DNA from: Myxococcota bacterium
Lineage (GTDB): Bacteria > Myxococcota_A > Polyangia > Palsa-1104 > JAEUJZ01
DNA: 64,000 nt
Direction: 5' to 3'
Assembly: GCA_025057315.1 (NCBI GenBank)
Contig: JANWXW010000031.1
Span: forward strand, 24,001-88,000
Every line of letters begins with the position of its first letter. The stretch's first letter is position 1. The translations under genes were made by a program, and so were the position numbers. The notes beneath the pieces were generated by a model, which saw only the letters and a program-made list of their open reading frames with translations, made no database searches and was not told the DNA's origin. Positions 57,284 through 64,000 of this stretch are shown piece by piece.

Positions 57284-57712
57284 ATGCGTGCCGAGGACGC
57301 CCTGCTCCACTACCGACAACAAGCCCTGGAGTTCGCCTCGCCTGGCGAGATCCTGGTCAAGCTCCTGGACGCTGTGGTGCAGAGCTGCAATGAGGCCCGC
57401 ACACACATCCTAAGGCAGAATCCTGCTGCCAAGGGCCTCTCCATCGGCCGGGCCATTGCCATCTTGGGGGAACTGGAAGCCACGCTGCGGCACGAGGTGG
57501 CCCCTGACCTGACCGCGCGGCTGGCTAGCCTCTACCAGTTTGCCCGCGACCGTCTCCTGTCAGCGAGCATCCACATGGACGTAACCGGCGTCGATGAAGC
57601 CCTCAAGGCCATTCAGCCCATCCGGGACGCCTATGCCCACGTTGTGCGACAGATGGAGCAGAGGGCGGATGTCCAGCCTGCCCCGGCTGGGTTCAAGGCG
57701 AAGCTGGAATGA
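57284..57712 (+). CDS. fliS: Flagellin export chaperone FliS
   Basis: A 142-residue helical protein (LLHYRQQALEFASPGEILVK, LLDAVVQSCNEARTHILRQN, SIGRAIAILGELEATLRHEV) as in FliS, which binds flagellin and docks on FlhA. The client flagellin gene is not in this window. The end overlaps the fliT-like gene (ATGA). Confidence 0.88.
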   Translation: MRAEDALLHYRQQALEFASPGEILVKLLDAVVQSCNEARTHILRQNPAAKGLSIGRAIAILGELEATLRHEVAPDLTARLASLYQFARDRLLSASIHMDVTGVDEALKAIQPIRDAYAHVVRQMEQRADVQPAPAGFKAKLE

Positions 57713-57987
57713 GCCGTATCAAGGGGCTCATTGGCCTCTACCGGCTGGCGCTGTCCCCGCCGCCCACCGATCGTCCGGATTTGCTGCAGGCCTGGCTTTC
57801 ACAGAGGCAGGAACTGTTGGACAATATCCAGCATACCGCACCCCAAGCCCTGGAGTGGAGCATCGAACGGGCCCTGCTAGCCGTCATCCAGGCCGCCGAT
57901 GCCCGTACCCACGACCTGCTGGTCCGAAAGCGCCGCGAGCTCGGCGCGCTCATGCAACGTCCCGTGGGCTATGGCCGCTTCTTGTAA
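57709..57987 (+). CDS. FliT-like small protein
   Basis: A 92-residue helical protein (IKGLIGLYRLALSPPPTDRP, WLSQRQELLDNIQHTAPQAL, RTHDLLVRKRRELGALMQRP). Position directly after fliD and fliS and size suggest a FliT-type chaperone for FliD. Sequence identity to known FliT is not obvious to me. It is the last flagellar gene of the run. Confidence 0.6.
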   Translation: MSRIKGLIGLYRLALSPPPTDRPDLLQAWLSQRQELLDNIQHTAPQALEWSIERALLAVIQAADARTHDLLVRKRRELGALMQRPVGYGRFL

Positions 57988-58038
57988 GAAGCACGCTGGA
58001 GGCCGCGGACCGCCCCGCGATCGTGATAATGTCCTCTC

Positions 58039-58755
58039 GTGACGCCGCTGCTCATTGGAGTGGCCGGAGGCACAGGCTCCGGCAAGTCTACCGTTGCCGC
58101 CAAGATCGCTGAGGGGCTGCCCCAGGGCGCCGTCGCTATCATTGATCACGACAGCTACTACCGCGACCACTCAGACCTGCCGCTCGACGAGCGCCAGCGC
58201 CTCAACTACGATCATCCCGACGCCCTGGAGACGGAGTTGCTCATCGAGCACCTCCGAGCGCTCAAGCAAGGGCAGGCGGTGGATGTGCCCAGATATGACT
58301 TTAAGACCCATGTCCGCTTGCCAGGCCGCCGGCACGTCGAGCCCGCGCCCTGTATCGTTGTGGAGGGGATCCTGCTCTTTGTGGAGCCTGCGGTCCGAGA
58401 GCTGCTCGATATCAAGATCTTCGTCGATACTGATGCGGACATCCGCGTCTTCCGCCGCATTCGACGCGACCTAGAGCAGCGTGGCCGTACCTTCCAGTCG
58501 ATCCGCGAACAGTATTACAAGACAGTTCGCCCCATGCATCTGCAGTTTGTCGAGCCCTCCAAGCGCTGGGCCGATCTCATCATTCCCGAGGGGGGCGAGA
58601 ACCGGGTGGCGCTGGACCTGGTGATCGGACGGCTCCGCCAGCACCTGGCCGAGCCCATCGCGCAGCAGGCCGGGTGTTCGCGCAGGCCCTCCCGCCCGAT
58701 GCAAGCCCCCGAGGCGCACCCCGACGAAGACTGGCGATGGAAGTACGGATCCTAA
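58039..58755 (+). CDS. udk: Uridine kinase
   Basis: A 238-residue P-loop kinase: LLIGVAGGTGSGKSTVAAKI, IIDHDSYYRDHSDLPLDERQ, NYDHPDALETELLIEHL, VVEGILLFVEPAVRELLDIK and RRIRRDLEQRGRTFQSIREQ. It phosphorylates uridine/cytidine in pyrimidine salvage. GTG start at 58039. The C-terminal 35 residues are longer than usual and charged. It lies 51 bp after the last flagellar gene and may be read through from that operon. Confidence 0.93.
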   Translation: MTPLLIGVAGGTGSGKSTVAAKIAEGLPQGAVAIIDHDSYYRDHSDLPLDERQRLNYDHPDALETELLIEHLRALKQGQAVDVPRYDFKTHVRLPGRRHVEPAPCIVVEGILLFVEPAVRELLDIKIFVDTDADIRVFRRIRRDLEQRGRTFQSIREQYYKTVRPMHLQFVEPSKRWADLIIPEGGENRVALDLVIGRLRQHLAEPIAQQAGCSRRPSRPMQAPEAHPDEDWRWKYGS

Positions 58756-58778
58756 GCATTCGCTGCTGTGCTTTTTTT
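58754..58778 (+). terminator. Short intrinsic terminator after udk
   Basis: AAGCA-TTCGCTGCTG-TGCTT followed by a seven-T run. The stem is only five base pairs, but it overlaps the udk stop and carries the only good hairpin-plus-T-tract seen near the end of this strand's operon. Confidence 0.4.
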
Positions 58779-58865
58779 GCGCGTCGCACAAGCTTGCACT
58801 CCGAGGCATCGACAACATAGACTGCGAGACGCCTCTGCCTTCCACACAACATCCTCACGAACTCC

Positions 58866-61838
58866 ATGCAAACCAGCGACCCCCCTTCCACCGTCTTTGT
58901 CTCTGAGGACGATCGGTCCGCCCTGCGACGGGAGCGTGGTGGACGGCGAGGGGAGGCTCCTACCCGTGGCATGCACCGAGCTGGGCGGCTGTTCTTCGAT
59001 GATGAGGCCATCGGCGTCATCCGCGAACACCTGTTCATCCAACTCGGCGCCGACATGGCGCGCGGCCTCCTGACTGCGTGGGGTTATGAGCTCGGGCGTC
59101 GCGATGCGCAGGCGCTTGGGCGCCCTTTCTCCTGGGACAACGACGCGCAGCTGCTGCTGGCTGGTCCGCGCCTCAGCCGCTGGATTGAGGAGGGGATTGC
59201 ACGCATGGAGACCCGTCGGGTCTCCCTGAACCGGCTGGGGGCGGTGGACGTCGAGGTGATGTGGCACGGTTGTCCAGAGGCGATGCAGCACGTGGATCAC
59301 CTGGGCCGCGCCGAGCACGCCGTATGCTGGACGGTGGTGGGTTACTATTCGGGCTACTGCTCGACGCTCCTTTCCAGGGAGGTTGTCGCCGTAGAGACAA
59401 CCTGTGCGGCCATGGGTGCCGACTGCTGCACGATCCGACTGCGTGGCCATGACGCCATCGATGTGCGTGGAGGCTCAGGGCTGCTGCAGCCCTGGCATGC
59501 CACGCGCCTGATGCAAGCAGAGCTGGAGCGGCTGCGGTTCGAATCATCCATGCGGCTCAACCGCCTGGAGGCCCTTCGCGAGGCTGTGCTGGACGTGACC
59601 AGCGATCTGGATTTGGAGGGGGTCCAGGCCAAAATCGTCTCCCGAGGTCGCGTCCTGCTCGGGGCCCGGTATGGGTTTCTCGTTCTGTTCACCGATGGCG
59701 GTCAGGGGGTGGGCATGCCGTCCCTGCCGCCAGACGCCCAGCGCAGCTGCGTCATTATCCACGATGGGCTCTCGCACCAGGACGCTGCGGAGCTGGAGCC
59801 CTTCCCGATTCACACCGGCCTGTTCGCTGCGGTCCTCTATGACAACGCCACCATCCGCGTCCGCCGGATCAGCGATGATCCGCGTTCCCGCGGCATGCCA
59901 GATCGGCACCACGCCCTCATCTCGGGCTTCCTCGGTGTCCCCCTCCGCATTCATGGGCAGCTCTGCGGTGCTCTCTACTTTACCGACCGGCTGGACGGCG
60001 GCGAGTTCACCCTAGATGACGAGAAACTGGCGGAAAGCTTTGCCGCTCATGCCAGCGTGGCGCTGGAAAATGCGCGTCTGGTGGAGACCATCGCGACGGA
60101 GCAAGAGGAGCTCAGGCACGCCCTAGAGCGAGAGCAGGACGTGACCAGCGAGCTGCACAAGGTCCGCGAGCTGCTAGAGCGCGAGCGCGAGATGCTCAAG
60201 GAGCTGGTGGAGATCCCCAGCTCGCCCGACATCGACAGCGCGCTCCACCTGGCACTCGGGCGCCTGATGAGCCTGCTCCAAGCCGATGTGGGAGCGATCC
60301 TGCTCCCTGTCTCTGAGGACGATGATGAAGATGATGGCGCGGCGGGGTTGAACCTTCAGGTTCGGGCCTCTTTGGAACAGGGTCGGCCTCTAGAAATCGA
60401 CCCAGCCGATGCCTTCGTGCCGGCCACTGCAGGTCTGTCCGGGCGCGTCGCCCGGACCAGAGACATCGTCTATGTTCGCGACGTCCTGGACGACCCAGAG
60501 GCTCTGGAGCCGCACCTGCGTCCATGCGGGGTGCGATCCTTGCTAGCGGCGCCGCTGATGGTCAAGGACCGGCTGATCGGCGTCGTCCAAGTCGGCAGCT
60601 ATGCCGTCCGGACGTTCGAGACCTCGGAGTTGCGCTTCCTGCGCCTGGCTGCCCATCACACCGCTATGTCCATCGAGCACGCGCGGCTGCACCAACGCAT
60701 CCGTCGTTCCGACAAGCTCCTACGCGCTGTGCTCGAAGCTGCGCCGATCGGTCTGGCGGTGACCGTTCCTCCGCATGGTGCCACCCTGATCTCCAACGGC
60801 GTCATGCGACGTTTGGAAGAGGTTGCCAGGCACTCCGGCCTCCACCCAGCCGGCGATGCTCCGCTGCGTGCCCTGCGCGGAGAGACGGTGCGACGTCTGG
60901 AGCAAAACCTCATCCACCCCACCACAGGCACCCACATTGCGGTTCGAGCCTCGGCCGCGCCGGTGATAGGTGAGGGGAACATCGTGCAGGCGGCAGTGAC
61001 CGTTGTGGAGGAGTTGACGCTGGAAAAAGAGATCGAACGGCTCCGCGAGCAGTTTGTCTCGCTGGTCGCCCACGATCTGCGCAACCCTTTGAACGCCGCG
61101 ATGATGCACCTGGAGCTGCTGCGCGAACGGCTGGAGTTGGCACGGCGCGCTGACGTCTCTGTCCACGCTCTCCAGAGCGACCTCGTCTCTGACAGCCTCC
61201 AGGCAGCGGAGGCGATCAGCCGCTCCTTGGAGCGCGTCAGTGACCTGGCCAGTGACCTGCTCGACTACTCACGCCTGCAAGCCGGGCAGCTCGCGGTCTA
61301 CAAGAACGAGGTGCCGCTGCAGCCGCTTGTCCGCGAGCTCCTCGAGGAGATGCGCCCGCTGCTGCAAGGGCGAGCGGTGGTGGTAGAGATGGCCGATGAC
61401 TTGCCTCCACTCCGCGCCGACCGGCGACGGCTGGCTCAGGTGCTGACCAACCTGCTATCCAACGCCGTAAAGTACACTCCACCGAAAGTGCGCATCGGGC
61501 TCCGTGCTCGCTGCGCGGACGCGCAGATGGCCGCCCTCTTGGCGCCCCTGTCGGCTGATGAGAGGCACGAGCGGACCGGGTCCTGGGTCCTGATCACCGT
61601 CTGGGATGAGGGCCCTGGCATCCCCGCAGAGGTGCGCCCCCGCATCTTCGATCCGTTCTACCGGCTGAGCCGCGATCGCGAGCGCCGCGATGGTACGGGC
61701 CTCGGTCTTTACATCACCCGCGGCCTGTGCGAGGCCCACGGAGGCCAGATCTGGATCGACAACGTCCCGGGCGCGTCTTTCAGCATGCTCTGGCCAGCGG
61801 TGGAGCGAGATGCTGCTGTTGCTCCGCCACCAGCGTAG
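58866..61838 (+). CDS. Sensor histidine kinase with XylR_N, V4R and GAF domains
   Basis: A 990-residue cytoplasmic kinase with no membrane helix. Domains in order: XylR_N-like (about 40-125), V4R (about 130-200, HVDHLGRAEHAVCWTVVGYY ending with CAAMGADCCTIRLRG), coiled coil, GAF (about 235-400), coiled coil, GAF (about 450-620), a PAS-like part (about 625-715), HisKA with the phosphorylated histidine in SLVAHDLRNPLNAAMMHLEL (about 735), and HATPase with QVLTNLLSNAVKYTPP (about 858) and WDEGPGIPAEVRPRIFDPFY. No receiver domain is present and no response regulator is adjacent. XylR_N/V4R normally bind aromatic effectors in sigma-54 activators, so a small-molecule or redox signal is likely. Confidence 0.88.
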   Translation: MQTSDPPSTVFVSEDDRSALRRERGGRRGEAPTRGMHRAGRLFFDDEAIGVIREHLFIQLGADMARGLLTAWGYELGRRDAQALGRPFSWDNDAQLLLAGPRLSRWIEEGIARMETRRVSLNRLGAVDVEVMWHGCPEAMQHVDHLGRAEHAVCWTVVGYYSGYCSTLLSREVVAVETTCAAMGADCCTIRLRGHDAIDVRGGSGLLQPWHATRLMQAELERLRFESSMRLNRLEALREAVLDVTSDLDLEGVQAKIVSRGRVLLGARYGFLVLFTDGGQGVGMPSLPPDAQRSCVIIHDGLSHQDAAELEPFPIHTGLFAAVLYDNATIRVRRISDDPRSRGMPDRHHALISGFLGVPLRIHGQLCGALYFTDRLDGGEFTLDDEKLAESFAAHASVALENARLVETIATEQEELRHALEREQDVTSELHKVRELLEREREMLKELVEIPSSPDIDSALHLALGRLMSLLQADVGAILLPVSEDDDEDDGAAGLNLQVRASLEQGRPLEIDPADAFVPATAGLSGRVARTRDIVYVRDVLDDPEALEPHLRPCGVRSLLAAPLMVKDRLIGVVQVGSYAVRTFETSELRFLRLAAHHTAMSIEHARLHQRIRRSDKLLRAVLEAAPIGLAVTVPPHGATLISNGVMRRLEEVARHSGLHPAGDAPLRALRGETVRRLEQNLIHPTTGTHIAVRASAAPVIGEGNIVQAAVTVVEELTLEKEIERLREQFVSLVAHDLRNPLNAAMMHLELLRERLELARRADVSVHALQSDLVSDSLQAAEAISRSLERVSDLASDLLDYSRLQAGQLAVYKNEVPLQPLVRELLEEMRPLLQGRAVVVEMADDLPPLRADRRRLAQVLTNLLSNAVKYTPPKVRIGLRARCADAQMAALLAPLSADERHERTGSWVLITVWDEGPGIPAEVRPRIFDPFYRLSRDRERRDGTGLGLYITRGLCEAHGGQIWIDNVPGASFSMLWPAVERDAAVAPPPA

Positions 61839-61860
61839 GGTGCAAACTGGTTACGCTCCC

Positions 61861-63228
61861 ATGCGTACCATCCTGCATCCGTCTGTCCCAGCATCGTGGC
61901 GGCCCCGGGGCAGACATGTCGTTCTGGCGCTGCTCCTGCTGCCGCTTGCAGCGGCCGATGGCCCGCAGCCCCGACCTCGTCCGCGCACCCCCGAGGCAGC
62001 GGCGACACACCATGAGGCGTTGCTCAGCGCCGTGGACGAGATCACCCGGCAGGTTGTCGCCCTGCGGGGCCTTCCGGTCAAGACACCCTTTAAGCGGGGC
62101 GTTCTCAGCCGAGAAGAAATCGGTCGAAAGCTCCAGGAGCGCATCCATAGGGAGTACACACCTGAGGAGGTGCGCATTGAGGCAGCCATCCTCAAGCGCA
62201 TGGGGCTCCTGCCGCCAGAGGCCGACTACGAGAAGCTCCTGTTCAACCTGCTCACCGAGCAAGTGGCCGGCTTCTATGATCCCTACACGCAAACGCTGTT
62301 CATCGCCGATTGGCTGCCGGTGGAAATGCAGCGCCCGGCCCTGGCCCACGAGATCGAACACGCCCTCCAGGACCAGCATTTTGACCTGAAGCGCTTTTCC
62401 CGGCCGCTCAAGGAGGAAGGCGACCGTCAGCTGGCCCATGCGTCCCTGGTCGAGGGGGATGGCACGGCGCTCATGCTGGAGTTTGTGGCCAAGTCGATGG
62501 GGGTCGATCTGGGCCAAATGTCCGAGATGGCCTTCCGTCTTGGCAAGCAAATGATGCAAATGACCATGAGCGCGACGCCGGCCTTCCAGCAGGCGCCGGC
62601 GGTGCTGCGCGAGACGCTGGTGTTCCCTTATGCTGCGGGCTTGGACTTTATCGAGTCGATGCGTACGCACCATCCCTGGAGCCGCATCAACGAGCTCTTC
62701 CGCCAGCCCCCCGAGTCCACGGAGCAGATCCTGCATCCAGAGAAGTACCACAGCCGGGAACAGCCGGTGGTGGTTCTGCCCGCACCTCTGACCGCACTGG
62801 CCGGATGGCGTGAACTCAAGCGAGACGTGCTGGGGGAGGTCCTCTTCAAGATCTGGTTCGGCTCCAAGCTCCCAGAGGAGGCCGCCGAGCGAGCAGCAGC
62901 CGGCTGGGGGGGGGACAGGCTGGTGGCCTGGGCGGCCCCTGGCTCCACGGACTCAGCTGCTCCTGGTCTGCCCATCGTCATCAACTTCTCGACGTGGGAT
63001 AGCGAGCGCGATGCCCGGGAGGCCGAACGCGCGGCGCGTCAGGTGACGGCCTCGCTGGAAACGGGCGGGGATACGTCCGGCGGCAGCGCGGTCGGCCATG
63101 TGGTCGTCCGACGGGGACGCAACATGTTGATTCTGCTCGGCATTCCAGCCTCCCTCCAGGCGAGAGTGGTGGAAGAGGTGTTCCGCACCTGGAGGGTGGT
63201 GCCACCAGCCCTCCAGGAGGGTCCCTGA
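61861..63228 (+). CDS. Secreted zinc metallopeptidase (HExxH)
   Basis: A 455-residue exported protein. The signal peptide (RHVVLALLLLPLAAADG) follows a basic N-terminus. The metal site is ALAHEIEHALQDQHFDL (HEIEH at about residue 163), and the acidic third ligand is probably in LVEGDGTALMLEF about 30 residues on. The rest is helical then beta-rich, ending with GHVVVRRGRNMLILLGIPAS. I do not recognise a named family beyond a zincin-like peptidase fold often found in myxobacteria. The ATG at 61861 is preferred; earlier in-frame starts overlap the kinase gene, and one at 61810 is possible. Confidence 0.75.
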   Translation: MRTILHPSVPASWRPRGRHVVLALLLLPLAAADGPQPRPRPRTPEAAATHHEALLSAVDEITRQVVALRGLPVKTPFKRGVLSREEIGRKLQERIHREYTPEEVRIEAAILKRMGLLPPEADYEKLLFNLLTEQVAGFYDPYTQTLFIADWLPVEMQRPALAHEIEHALQDQHFDLKRFSRPLKEEGDRQLAHASLVEGDGTALMLEFVAKSMGVDLGQMSEMAFRLGKQMMQMTMSATPAFQQAPAVLRETLVFPYAAGLDFIESMRTHHPWSRINELFRQPPESTEQILHPEKYHSREQPVVVLPAPLTALAGWRELKRDVLGEVLFKIWFGSKLPEEAAERAAAGWGGDRLVAWAAPGSTDSAAPGLPIVINFSTWDSERDAREAERAARQVTASLETGGDTSGGSAVGHVVVRRGRNMLILLGIPASLQARVVEEVFRTWRVVPPALQEGP

Positions 63229-63240
63229 GCCTGAGGTCAT

Positions 63241-63429
63241 TCAGGACCGGCCCTGCCTGGTCCGCTGTCGGGCGGCCGGCGCCAGCATGCCAAGGTGGCG
63301 CAAGATGGCATCAGCGAGCAACTCGGCGTCGACGACATATTCGTCGTTGCGAATCTGCTCGGTGATTCGTCGAATTCTCTCCTCGCGCTCTGCCGCATCA
63401 CGCTGACACCGATGCTTTCTTGTGTCCAT
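63241..63429 (-). CDS. flgM: Second FlgM-like anti-sigma-28 factor
   Basis: A 62-residue protein of FlgM type. After a charged N-terminus (MDTRKHRCQRDAAEREERIR) come the two C-terminal helices with the hallmark spacing (RITEQIRNDEYVVDAELLAD, AILRHLGML). It lies 40 bp downstream of, and in the same orientation as, a sigma-28 gene, so it is probably that factor's inhibitor. It is shorter than the FlgM of the main operon, and its N-terminal export region is reduced. AGGT lies before the ATG. Its stop is 12 bp from the convergent peptidase stop. Confidence 0.7.
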   Translation of the reverse strand: MDTRKHRCQRDAAEREERIRRITEQIRNDEYVVDAELLADAILRHLGMLAPAARQRTRQGRS

Positions 63430-63469
63430 CTTGACCTGGCCCGCTGAAGTGTTGCCCGAGTATCGGGCA

Positions 63470-64000
63470 TCAATCTTCTGACTCTGACTCCAGCATCTGC
63501 CGCAGCAGCCGCATGGCCTGCCCGTGGAGCTGGCAGATGCGAGATTCGGTCACCCCGAGCACCCGGCCGATTTCCTTCAGGCTCAGGTCCTCGAAGTAGT
63601 AGAGCGTGACGACCAGGCGCAGCCGGGGCGGCAGCTTGGCGATGGCGTTGGCCAGGAAGGTCCGCCGCTCCCCATAGCCTGCATCCGTGGCAGGGTCAAA
63701 TCGATGGTCCCCGATGGAGTCTGCGGCAGTGAGGCCCTCATCGAGGAGGACAGTCCGCGAGGCTGCCACGCGGGCGATGACGGCATGGTAGTGGTCCAGG
63801 TCGCAACCGAGCTCGGCGGCCAGTTCCTCTGCATCGGGGGCGCGGCCCAGCCGTCCCTCCAGGGCATGGCGCGCCTCGCGCAGCGCGTTGACGCTGGCGC
63901 GCTGGTCTCGAGACAAGGGATCCGCTGCGCGAAGCTCATCGAGCATCGCCCCCTTGATGCGGAACTCGGCATAGGTTTCGAAACGCTCGGACTTGCTGGG
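63470..64000 (-). CDS. fliA: Second sigma-28-family sigma factor, C-terminal part
   Basis: The frame runs off the right edge, giving 176 residues of a FliA/WhiG-type factor. Visible: end of region 2 (FETYAEFRIKGAMLDELRAA), region 3 (APDAEELAAELGCDLDHYHA), and region 4 (LPPRLRLVVTLYYFEDLSLK, VTESRICQLHGQAMRLLRQM). It is clearly distinct from the FliA of the flagellar operon (different region 3 and linker), so the genome has two sigma-28 factors. It is followed by its own flgM-like gene. Promoter and N-terminus lie outside the window. Confidence 0.9.
   Translation of the reverse strand, partial: PSKSERFETYAEFRIKGAMLDELRAADPLSRDQRASVNALREARHALEGRLGRAPDAEELAAELGCDLDHYHAVIARVAASRTVLLDEGLTAADSIGDHRFDPATDAGYGERRTFLANAIAKLPPRLRLVVTLYYFEDLSLKEIGRVLGVTESRICQLHGQAMRLLRQMLESESED

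Overview
The window is GC-rich DNA from a flagellated diderm bacterium. It is most likely a member of the Myxococcota (former Deltaproteobacteria). The support is a Hanks-type Ser/Thr kinase with a tail anchor, a pseudokinase fused to a sulfatase-modifying-factor fold, a MYXO-CTERM-like C-terminal sorting tail, many lipoproteins, a TonB/ExbB/ExbD/ExbD set, and FlgH/FlgI ring proteins that imply an outer membrane. Placement below phylum cannot be read from the sequence. I recognised no tRNA, rRNA, CRISPR array or intact insertion sequence.

Layout. 1-2350: a pair of 2-hydroxyacyl-CoA dehydratase/activase-type Fe-S proteins, the first cut by the window edge. 2351-4326: a structured non-coding stretch, a small doubtful ORF and an acyl-CoA dehydrogenase. 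4391-5877: a Ser/Thr kinase with its own promoter and inverted repeats. 5884-14092 (minus strand): one long probable operon in the order TPR lipoprotein, TonB, ExbB, ExbD, ExbD, a heavily frameshifted NHL-repeat/VWA surface protein with a MYXO-CTERM-like tail, PspA, ECF sigma factor, zinc-finger anti-sigma factor. 14279-24230: a ceramidase-like lipoprotein, a lipoprotein truncated haemoglobin, a small membrane protein, MetG, the pseudokinase fusion and citrate synthase. 24465-37304: central and catabolic metabolism, namely a FadN-type beta-oxidation enzyme, a TVP38-type membrane protein, an aminotransferase, pyruvate phosphate dikinase, an SDR, and hutU-chemoreceptor-hutI. 37434-38151: a small lipoprotein and an outer-membrane protein.

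38393-57987 is one compact flagellar operon of about 19.6 kb: fliL M N O P Q R, flhB, flhA, flhF, flhG, fliA, flgF, flgG, flgA, flgH, flgI, flgJ, flgM, flgN, flgK, flgL, fliD, fliS and a fliT-like gene. Most neighbours overlap or nearly touch. It supplies switch, export gate, polar placement/number control, sigma-28 and its anti-sigma, distal rod, P/L rings, hook-filament junction, cap and chaperones. Flagellin, stator, MS ring, hook and export ATPase genes are not in the window. Uridine kinase follows, then a XylR_N/V4R/GAF histidine kinase and a secreted zinc peptidase. The window closes with a second FlgM and a second sigma-28 factor on the minus strand.

The most unusual items are the minus-strand operon joining an Exb-type proton-driven motor to a VWA/NHL surface protein and a PspA/ECF-sigma envelope-stress cassette; a chemoreceptor gene inside the histidine-utilisation genes; two sigma-28/FlgM pairs; a lipoprotein truncated haemoglobin; and a shared palindromic -10-like element between ppdK and the SDR gene.
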